From positions 1 through 37,910 of the forward strand of contig CALXZJ010000012.1 of assembly GCA_944393235.1 (NCBI GenBank): a stretch of 37,910 bases of DNA, written 5' to 3'. The position numbers and the translations under genes were made by a program. Below, one piece after another: positions 31,999 through 37,910 of this stretch. Position 1 is the first letter of the stretch, and the number at the start of each line of letters is the position of its first letter. The notes under the pieces were generated by a model that was not told the origin of the DNA, searched no databases, and worked only from the letters and a program-made list of their open reading frames with translations. Origin of the DNA: an uncultured Alphaproteobacteria bacterium (GTDB lineage Bacteria; Pseudomonadota; Alphaproteobacteria; RF32; CAG-239).

Positions 31999-33453
31999 AT
32001 GAGCGAATTGACCAAATTAACGATTGCCGAAGCTTTAAACGGATTAAAAGAAAAGAAATTCAGTGCCAAAGAACTGACGGAAGCTTATGTTCATAAAATG
32101 GATGAAAATCGTCGTTTTAACGCTTATGTTTCAGAAACACCGGAAATTGCTTTGAAAGCGGCTGAGATTGCCGATAAAAATTATGCTGCCGGTACACCGC
32201 GCGCGTTGGAGGGGATTCCTTTGGGAATTAAAGATTTGTTTTGCACCAAAGGTGTACGCACCACGGCTTGTTCGCATATTATTGATAATTTTGTGCCGCC
32301 TTACGAATCAACGGTAACCGGGCATTTGTTCAATGCCGGTGCCGTATGCTTGGGAAAATTAAGCATGGATGAGTTTGCCATGGGCGGCAGCAATGAAAAC
32401 AGTTGTTTCGGTCCGGTGATTAATCCGTGGAGCAAGGATGTGCCGTTGGTGCCGGGCGGTTCTTCGGGTGGCTCGGCAGCTGCCGTGTGCGCCGAAATGT
32501 GTGCTGCGGCTACCGGTACGGATACCGGTGGTTCCATTCGGCAGCCGGCGGCTTTTTGTGGTATTGTCGGGGTTAAACCGACTTACGGTCGTTGCTCGCG
32601 TTACGGAATTATGGCGTTTGCCTCATCGTTGGACCAAGCCGGACCGATGGGCAAAGATGTGCGTGATTGTGCTATTTTGTTGAAAATCATGGCCGGTTAT
32701 GATGAAAAAGATTCAACATCGGCACGCAAAGAAGTTCCGGATTTTGAAAAAGTTTTGGGGCAAGATATTAAAGGGCTGAAAATCGGTATTCCGGCGGAAT
32801 ATCGTCCGGAAGGCTTAAATAAAGAAATTGCGGATGCGTGGGATAAAGCGACTGCCATTTTAAAAGCGCGCGGGGCGGAGATTGTTGATATTTCGTTGCC
32901 GCATACCAAGTATGCCTTGCCGGTTTATTATATTATCGCACCGGCGGAAGCTTCTTCAAATCTGGCGCGTTATGACGGTATTCGTTATGGCAACCGTGTT
33001 GACGGTGCGCATGTTGATGATGTGTATGTCAACACCCGCACGCAGGGCTTCGGTAAGGAAGTCAAACGCCGAATTATGATTGGTACGTATGTTCTTTCTG
33101 CTGGTTATTATGACGCATATTATGTTAAGGCGCAAAAAGTGCGTCGGCTTATTCAAAATGATTTTAACGAAGCGTTTAAGCGCTGCGATGTTATATTAAC
33201 GCCCACATCGCCAACAACAGCTTTTCCGATCGGGGATAAAGCTATGATGGAAAATCCGCTTAACATGTATCTTAACGATGTGTTTACGGTGTCGGTTAAT
33301 TTGGCGGGACTGCCGGCGATGAGTTTGCCGATTGGTTTGGCATCAAACGGGTTGCCTTTGGGTATGCAGCTTATCAGCCGAGCTTTTGATGAAGAAACAA
33401 TGTTTAAGGCGGCTTATGCTTTGGAACAAGATGCAGGTTTTAAGAGGAAATAA
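31999..33453 (+). CDS. gatA: Asp/Glu-tRNA amidotransferase subunit A
   Basis: GatA is the amidase that frees ammonia from glutamine. The Ser-cisSer-Lys triad is visible: Lys in '[14 protein letters not shown]', Ser in '[12 protein letters not shown]' and Ser in '[13 protein letters not shown]'. Length (484 aa) is standard. It starts 6 nt after gatC and leads into gatB. Confidence 0.97.
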   Translation: MSELTKLTIAEALNGLKEKKFSAKELTEAYVHKMDENRRFNAYVSETPEIALKAAEIADKNYAAGTPRALEGIPLGIKDLFCTKGVRTTACSHIIDNFVPPYESTVTGHLFNAGAVCLGKLSMDEFAMGGSNENSCFGPVINPWSKDVPLVPGGSSGGSAAAVCAEMCAAATGTDTGGSIRQPAAFCGIVGVKPTYGRCSRYGIMAFASSLDQAGPMGKDVRDCAILLKIMAGYDEKDSTSARKEVPDFEKVLGQDIKGLKIGIPAEYRPEGLNKEIADAWDKATAILKARGAEIVDISLPHTKYALPVYYIIAPAEASSNLARYDGIRYGNRVDGAHVDDVYVNTRTQGFGKEVKRRIMIGTYVLSAGYYDAYYVKAQKVRRLIQNDFNEAFKRCDVILTPTSPTTAFPIGDKAMMENPLNMYLNDVFTVSVNLAGLPAMSLPIGLASNGLPLGMQLISRAFDEETMFKAAYALEQDAGFKRK

Positions 33454-33455
33454 AA

Positions 33456-34913
33456 ATGGCGGAATATGTTATTGAAACTCCGAAAGGAAAATGGGAAATC
33501 GTGTGTGGTCTGGAAATCCATTGCCAGATTATTTCCAAGTCAAAAATTTTTAGCGGCGCTTCCACCGAATTCGGCGATGACGCTAATGAAAATGTTTCGT
33601 TTGTTGATGCGGGCATGCCGGGAATGTTGCCGGTCTTAAACAAAGAGTGTGTACGGCAGGCGGTTAAAACCGGTTTGGGGTTGAACGCGAAAATCAACAA
33701 ATATTCCGTGTTTTCCCGCAAAAACTATTTTTATCCGGATACGCCGCAGAATTATCAAATTACTCAGTTTGAATATCCGTTGGTGGGCGAGGGGGAAATT
33801 TTTGTGGATTTAAAAGATGGTTCAACGCGGCGCATCGGAATTGAAAGAATCCATATTGAACAAGATGCGGCAAAATCCATTCATGATCTGAACCCGAAAA
33901 AAAGTTATATTGACTTAAACCGTGCCGGCGTCGGTTTGATGGAGATTGTGACCAAGCCGGATTTCCGCTCGCCGGAAGAAGTGGGCGAATTTTTGAAAAA
34001 GCTGCGTTCCATTGTGCGCTATCTCGGCACTTGCGACGGCAATATGGATGAAGGTTCCATGCGCTGCGATGCCAGTATATCGGTGCGCCCTTTAGGCAGT
34101 CATGAATTGCGTCCGCGGGCAGAGGTTAAAAACGTCAATTCGGTCAAATTTGCCATGCAGGCGGTTGAGTTTGAAGCCAAACGGCAGATTGAGCTTTATG
34201 AAAACGGCGAAACCATGCAGCAGCAGACACGCCATTTTAATCAAACGGACGGCAGTACGAAATTTTTGCGATTGAAAGAATTTTCAGATGATTATCGTTA
34301 TTTTCCGGAGCCGGATTTGCCGCCACTGGTTTTGGATGACGCTTTTATTGAAGATGTCAAAAAAGAAATGGTGGAATTGCCGGATGCCAAAAAAGCCCGT
34401 TTTGTTAAAGATATGGGTTTGACGGCGTATGATGCTTCTGTTTTGTGTGAAAACAAAGAAACGGCAGATTTCTTTGAAAAAGCCGCCAAAGGTCATGACG
34501 CCAAGAAGGTCGCCAACTGGATGATGGGTGATTTTTTTGCCATGCTTAACGCCAAACGTCTGCCGTTGGAAAAAAGTCCGGTCACGCCTGAAATGCTCGG
34601 GCAGTTGGTGGATTTAATCACTTCAAACGTGATTAACGGAAAAACCGCCAAAGATGTGTTTGCCATTATGGCTGAAACTGGTGAAAACCCTGAAAAAATC
34701 GTAGAGGAAAAGGGCTGGAAACAAGTGACCGATACAGGCGCTATTGAAAGCCTGATTGATAAGATTTTGGCGGCAAATCCGGACAATGTGGCGGCTTATA
34801 AAGCCGGAAAGGTTAATTTGATGGGGTGGTTTGTCGGTCAGGTGATGAAAGAATCCAAAGGTACGGCAAACCCGGCCATGGTTAACCAAATTTTGAAACA
34901 AAAGCTGGGCTAA
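33456..34913 (+). CDS. gatB: Asp/Glu-tRNA amidotransferase subunit B
   Basis: GatB phosphorylates the carboxylate of Asp- or Glu-tRNA and adds ammonia delivered from GatA. 'WEIVCGLEIHCQI', 'KNYFYPDTPQNYQITQFEYP', 'DLNRAGVGLMEIVTKPDF' and the YqeY-like tail are all present. Length (485 aa) is normal. Only a tRNA-Gln is in this window, so whether it makes Gln-tRNA, Asn-tRNA or both is not decided here. Confidence 0.97.
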   Translation: MAEYVIETPKGKWEIVCGLEIHCQIISKSKIFSGASTEFGDDANENVSFVDAGMPGMLPVLNKECVRQAVKTGLGLNAKINKYSVFSRKNYFYPDTPQNYQITQFEYPLVGEGEIFVDLKDGSTRRIGIERIHIEQDAAKSIHDLNPKKSYIDLNRAGVGLMEIVTKPDFRSPEEVGEFLKKLRSIVRYLGTCDGNMDEGSMRCDASISVRPLGSHELRPRAEVKNVNSVKFAMQAVEFEAKRQIELYENGETMQQQTRHFNQTDGSTKFLRLKEFSDDYRYFPEPDLPPLVLDDAFIEDVKKEMVELPDAKKARFVKDMGLTAYDASVLCENKETADFFEKAAKGHDAKKVANWMMGDFFAMLNAKRLPLEKSPVTPEMLGQLVDLITSNVINGKTAKDVFAIMAETGENPEKIVEEKGWKQVTDTGAIESLIDKILAANPDNVAAYKAGKVNLMGWFVGQVMKESKGTANPAMVNQILKQKLG

Positions 34914-34915
34914 AT

Positions 34916-35881
34916 ATGGCAAAAAAGAAAAAAGAACGCAAAATTCCCGAAGTTTTGGTCTTTACGGATATCAATCATTATCCGGATGATTTGGCGTCTT
35001 TTGTGGTGTTGGCGTATTTGGCGGATAAAAAGCTTATTAATATCAAAGGTATTATTACTGAACTTGGCACATACGAAGTGCGCCGGCGGCGGGCGATTTA
35101 TGCCAAAGGGGCGATGGTGGCGCTGGGACAACCGTTTTTACGCGTGGTGCCGGGCGGTGATTATGAAGTGCAAGACGAGGAGGATAATACGTTTCCGGAA
35201 AACGAAATAGCCGATATTTTTGCTCAGCACGGTATGACGATTTTAAGAAGCGGCACAACTTTTGTGCAGGAATATATCAAGTCGGTCAAAGAACGAAATG
35301 TGTATATTTTGTTAAATGCGCCGTTTCCGGATTTTGCCAAATATATCAAAGCAGCGCCGGAGGCGGTGAAGAAAAAAGTTAAGAAAATCGTGGTTTCCGG
35401 TGATGTGCTGCCGCAAAGAGATGAGAAAGATTTTTATCAACCCGATGCAACAAGCTTTAATTTTAAAACCGGCTGGCCCGCGGCGCAGGAGTTGTTTGAT
35501 TATGCGCAGGAAAAAGAAGTGCGGCTGGTGGTGGTTAGACCGGGAGATGTTAAAGAACTGCAAATGGGGTATGAATTTTTGGAAGGCTTGCAAGCAAGCA
35601 AAAATTCGGTTGCACGACAGTTGATTGCCGACAAAAACGATAATCCGGTTTCCATGCAATATGACATGTTATCGGCTTTGGCATTGGCTGATGGTGAATT
35701 TAAGCGTGCCGGCGGATTTTTTGAGCAAGAAGAAGGGGAAAATGTCAATGTTTCTTTTGCCAAAGTGGCAGATGTTGAGGCGATGAAAGCGAAATTTTGC
35801 GAAATATTTAAAGAAAAACTCATGCCTAAGAAAATATCTCTGGCTCAATTGATGCGGCCGAAAGAAGAAAGCAAGGAGTGA
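34916..35881 (+). CDS. Nucleoside hydrolase-like protein (divergent IUNH fold)
   Basis: The 321-aa protein follows the order of blocks in inosine/uridine-preferring nucleoside hydrolases: N-terminal 'FTDINHYPDDLASFVVLAYL' (compare DxDxxxDD), central 'LLNAPFPDFAKYIKA' (compare L-G-P-L-T-N), 'KKIVVSGDVL', 'ATSFNFKTGWPAAQEL' (compare E-F-N) and a late 'DMLSALALAD'. Several calcium-binding positions differ from the standard family, such as Asn in place of the second Asp, so activity and substrate are uncertain. It starts 2 nt after gatB and is probably cotranscribed with it and the ZIP gene. Confidence 0.65.
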   Translation: MAKKKKERKIPEVLVFTDINHYPDDLASFVVLAYLADKKLINIKGIITELGTYEVRRRRAIYAKGAMVALGQPFLRVVPGGDYEVQDEEDNTFPENEIADIFAQHGMTILRSGTTFVQEYIKSVKERNVYILLNAPFPDFAKYIKAAPEAVKKKVKKIVVSGDVLPQRDEKDFYQPDATSFNFKTGWPAAQELFDYAQEKEVRLVVVRPGDVKELQMGYEFLEGLQASKNSVARQLIADKNDNPVSMQYDMLSALALADGEFKRAGGFFEQEEGENVNVSFAKVADVEAMKAKFCEIFKEKLMPKKISLAQLMRPKEESKE

Positions 35882-35885
35882 TGTT

Positions 35886-36662
35886 ATGGTAAATGCCTTT
35901 TTTTTCAACGGATTGATGGCGGCACTCGTTGCCGGTTTGTTTACCGGGGTCGGCGGGTTTTTGATTTTTGTAAAAAAGCGCTATTCAAAAAGCAACATTA
36001 ATCTGATGCTTAATATTGCGGCCGGGGTGATGTTGGCGGCGTCGTTTTTTGCGCTTTTGGTACCTTCCATGCAAGAGATTTTAACGCTTGGACTCGGCAA
36101 AAGCCACGCGGCGCTTTGGTATTGTTTGGCGGTGTTTTTCGGGGTGGCGCTGATTTGGGTGTTAAATGAGTTTTTGCCACATGAACATAACAATATGGTG
36201 CGGCACGGACCGCATTTTAGTTTGCGGAAAGCCTGGTTGTTTATCATTGCTATTTCGCTGCACAAGCTGCCGGAAGGGTTGGCAGTCGGTGTGGCATACA
36301 GTGCCGAAAATTTGGTTAATCCGGAAAGCCTGGTATTGGGGATAGCTTTACATAATATTCCGGAAGGTTTAACGATGGCGATTTCTTTAATCGGTGCCGG
36401 TCAAAGCCGTTTGCGGGCGGCGCTGACGGCTTGCCTTATCGGATTGTTGCAGCCTTTAGGCGCGGTGTTGGGCTTGGCTTTGAGCGGTTTGGGGACGACG
36501 TTTGTTCCGTTTATTATGGCGCTTGCCGGCGGCACGTTGTTGTTTGTGGTTATTAACGAAATTTTGCCGGAAACATATGGCTATAAGCAGACGGAAAAAT
36601 CGGCTTTTGCTGTGTTTGGCGGTTTTATTGTGATGACTTATTTGTTTATGATTTTAGAGTAA
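35886..36662 (+). CDS. ZIP-family metal transporter
   Basis: This inner membrane divalent metal importer (zinc or iron type, ZupT-like) has about eight membrane helices. The two metal-binding helices contain 'HKLPEGLAVG' and 'HNIPEGLTMA', the HxxPEG signatures of ZIP/ZupT. A histidine-bearing loop 'EFLPHEHNNMVRHGPH' is a possible metal sensor. 258 aa, usual for bacterial ZIP. It lies 4 nt downstream of the nucleoside-hydrolase-like gene. GGAG lies before the ATG. Confidence 0.9.
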   Translation: MVNAFFFNGLMAALVAGLFTGVGGFLIFVKKRYSKSNINLMLNIAAGVMLAASFFALLVPSMQEILTLGLGKSHAALWYCLAVFFGVALIWVLNEFLPHEHNNMVRHGPHFSLRKAWLFIIAISLHKLPEGLAVGVAYSAENLVNPESLVLGIALHNIPEGLTMAISLIGAGQSRLRAALTACLIGLLQPLGAVLGLALSGLGTTFVPFIMALAGGTLLFVVINEILPETYGYKQTEKSAFAVFGGFIVMTYLFMILE

Positions 36663-36682
36663 TATTTCACAGATTTTTCATT

Positions 36683-36714
36683 AAAAAGCCCCTGTCGACA
36701 GTCGTGACAGGGGT
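36683..36714 (-). terminator. Terminator of the cold shock gene
   Basis: On the minus strand CCCCTGTC/GACAGGGG is followed by CTTTTTAA. The plus strand has no T run after the hairpin, so the ZIP transcript has no clear stop here. Confidence 0.75.
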
Positions 36715-36735
36715 TGGGGAAAATTAAAAAAATAT

Positions 36736-36942
36736 TTATGACAGAATTTGAATATTTCCGGCAGCGTTGCGACCCCTGTCGTCATAAACTTCGTAACTAA
36801 CCTTTTGTCCGTCATATAACTTTTTAATGCCTTTTTCTTCCAACTTGGTAACATGAACAAAAATATCTTTGCCGCCGGTTTCAGGTTGAATAAAGCCATA
36901 CCCTTTTTTGGAATTGAACCATTTTACAGTGCCCGTAGACAT
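36736..36942 (-). CDS. Cold shock domain protein (CspA family)
   Basis: This small OB-fold RNA chaperone has both nucleic-acid motifs: 'KGYGFIQP' (RNP1) and 'DIFVHVTKL' (RNP2). It opens with 'MSTGTVKWFNSKKGYGF'. The 68-aa length is typical. AAGGAGACG precedes the ATG. A promoter lies upstream at 36981-37008, giving a short leader. Confidence 0.95.
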   Translation of the reverse strand: MSTGTVKWFNSKKGYGFIQPETGGKDIFVHVTKLEEKGIKKLYDGQKVSYEVYDDRGRNAAGNIQILS

Positions 36943-36980
36943 AACGTCTCCTTTCTTGGTTTATATATAGCTTGTTTTAC

Positions 36981-37008
36981 AAAATAGTCCGCCTATATAT
37001 ATTAACAA
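36981..37008 (-). promoter_or_regulatory. Predicted promoter of the cold shock gene
   Basis: On the minus strand TTGTTA (37008-37003) and TATTTT (36986-36981) are 16 nt apart. The surrounding DNA is very AT-rich, so another hexamer pair could be used. Confidence 0.45.
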
Positions 37009-37072
37009 GAGCAGAATATGACAAAAAGGCTAATATGTCAAGTAAAAATAAATATATTTTTATATAAGCACT

Positions 37073-37459
37073 CTAAAGTTGTTGCTCAAATGATGATTTT
37101 AGATGAAATTTTTTCTTCATATTATTTATATAATCAGTTCTTTCAGCAAATTTTTTATGTTCGTCGGCATAAGAATCCAGTATATGAACGATGGCATTTT
37201 GATACTTAGGTTCGTTAAAGGCAATTGTGCATAAATAAAAAACAGCTGCCTCAAATATTTGTTGTTTGTCAGAGCCTAGTTGGGCGGCAATAGCAACATA
37301 TGGCGGTGTGCAACTTTTTTCAAATTCTTTTTTTGAGATGATATAACTTGTTTTTTGAATAGCGTTTGCTTGTTTGGGGGTGATTTCGTCACTTGGTGCG
37401 TCTTTGGACCACCATAGTTTAAAAAATTCTAGTATTTTTTTATTGGCATTTTTGAACAT
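37073..37459 (-). CDS. Hypothetical 128-aa protein
   Basis: I do not recognise this protein. It is helical and soluble, with a basic start, an internal 'CTPPYVAIAAQLGSDKQQIF' and a Gln-rich end. No signal peptide or membrane segment is visible. AAGGAGAAAACC places a strong ribosome site before the ATG at 37459, which supports expression. It stands alone between the cold shock gene and tRNA-Gln. Confidence 0.65.
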   Translation of the reverse strand: MFKNANKKILEFFKLWWSKDAPSDEITPKQANAIQKTSYIISKKEFEKSCTPPYVAIAAQLGSDKQQIFEAAVFYLCTIAFNEPKYQNAIVHILDSYADEHKKFAERTDYINNMKKKFHLKSSFEQQL

Positions 37460-37525
37460 GGTTTTCTCCTTAAATCTTTGCCTAAAAGATAACAGACTTT
37501 TATAAAAAAGATATTAAAAAAACAT

Positions 37526-37554
37526 TTGACTTCTTAAATAAAAAAGCGTATGAA
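37526..37554 (+). promoter_or_regulatory. Promoter of tRNA-Gln
   Basis: TTGACT (37526-37531) and TATGAA (37549-37554) are 17 nt apart, about 20 bp before the mature tRNA 5' end. Confidence 0.7.
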
Positions 37555-37573
37555 AGTTTCACAATTTGCTTAT

Positions 37574-37647
37574 TGCTTTGTCGTCTAATGGTAGGACAGC
37601 GGACTCTGACTCCGTTAATCTTGGTTCGAATCCAGGCAAAGCAGCCA
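37574..37647 (+). tRNA. tRNA-Gln (anticodon CTG)
   Basis: A 74-nt cloverleaf with encoded CCA. The acceptor stem is TGCTTTG/CAAAGCA. The anticodon stem GCGGA/TCCGT encloses CTCTGAC, which gives CTG. The T-arm CTTGG-TTCGAAT-CCAGG is complete. Confidence 0.95.
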
Positions 37648-37653
37648 CCAAAA

Positions 37654-37678
37654 AAACCCTCTTTATGAGGGTTTTTTT
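37654..37678 (+). terminator. Terminator of tRNA-Gln
   Basis: AAACCCTC/GAGGGTTT with a T run begins 6 nt after the CCA end. The same hairpin recurs 180 bp downstream at 37834. Confidence 0.85.
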
Positions 37679-37910
37679 GGTGGCTTTTTTGTCATTGGAT
37701 GAGAAGCAATGTTCGGAATCGCCGTGCCCGCCGGAAAATGTCGGCGGGCGGCAAGATGGCGGCTGCCTTTAAAAAAGGTCAGCCGCCTATCCAGGCAAGT
37801 ATGTTTGAGGCAGGTAGATTTATGATGAAACACAAACCCTCTTTATGAGGGTTTTTTTGGTGGCTTTTTTGTCATTGGATGAGAAGCAATGTTCGGAATC
37901 GCCGTGCCCG
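37654..37910 (+). repeat. 77-bp direct repeat, 180 bp apart, second copy ending at the window edge
   Basis: Bases 37654-37730 and 37834-37910 are identical. Upstream of each copy the sequences differ at once (37653 versus 37833). The second copy stops exactly at the last base of the window, so its true length is unknown. Each copy starts with the tRNA-Gln terminator hairpin. The unique part between them (37731-37833) contributes to a hairpin GCCCGCCG/CGGCGGGC (37726-37749) and contains a GGCGGCTG/CAGCCGCC hairpin, both high in GC. No gene is supported here. Confidence 0.85.

Noticed and set aside
37789..37798. ATCCAGGCAA, also found at the tRNA-Gln 3' end, as an attachment site
   Set aside because: Only 10 bp are shared, there is no integrase nearby, and the flanks differ; chance is enough.

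Overview
The window looks like chromosomal sequence from a fermentative, host- or gut-associated alphaproteobacterium with moderately low GC. An uncultured Rhodospirillales-like ('RF32'/CAG-239 type) lineage is my best guess, but it is an inference. The lineage evidence is a TrcR/DUF1013 cell-cycle regulator, the tol-pal style order pal, cpoB, tilS, a ZapA gene followed by a 6S-like RNA, and efp next to suhB. The fermentative evidence is AdhE, lactate dehydrogenase and a two-subunit CoA transferase. GatCAB is present, so Asn- and/or Gln-tRNA is probably made by transamidation.

Layout. 1-117 holds the end of a compact structured RNA with a terminator. 228-7464 is a minus-strand envelope and division block: mraZ, rsmH, ftsL and ftsI (start of a dcw cluster), then pal, cpoB and tilS. 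Between pal and cpoB lie a lone VirB2/TrbC-like pilin gene and a dispersed repeat. 7786-8816 is rplM-rpsI. 8965-12608 carries a YbaK-type deacylase, a CoA transferase pair, a guanine-deaminase-like enzyme, a lipoprotein and two small unknown genes. 12778-14828 has tRNA-Leu, a TPR-methyltransferase fusion and a remnant of an autotransporter barrel. 14878-21713 has TrcR with a histone-H1-like tail, a type IV pilin-like gene behind a structured leader, adhE, a small HTH-like gene behind a structured RNA, and a DUF805 protein whose C-terminus resembles the pilin domain. 21852-25762 has ldh, acpP-fabF and a second pilin-like gene. 25839-28119 is rpmE, and a degenerate suhB, efp and degenerate thiE-like group. 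28193-37459 has zapA, 6S RNA, a sirtuin, sppA, gatCAB, a nucleoside-hydrolase-like gene, a ZIP transporter, a cold shock gene and an unknown gene. A tRNA-Gln and a direct repeat lie at the right edge.

The most interesting signals are these. (1) A roughly 250-bp dispersed module sits just upstream of two unrelated pilin genes, in the same orientation relative to each. (2) A DUF805 membrane protein ends in a pilin-like globular domain. (3) A SuhB/IMPase homologue has lost its metal-binding residues. (4) Two multi-hairpin leaders or ncRNAs end in intrinsic terminators ahead of a pilin gene and an HTH-like gene. (5) Four 10-bp-phased TGG boxes precede mraZ. No CRISPR array, prophage or intact transposon was seen.
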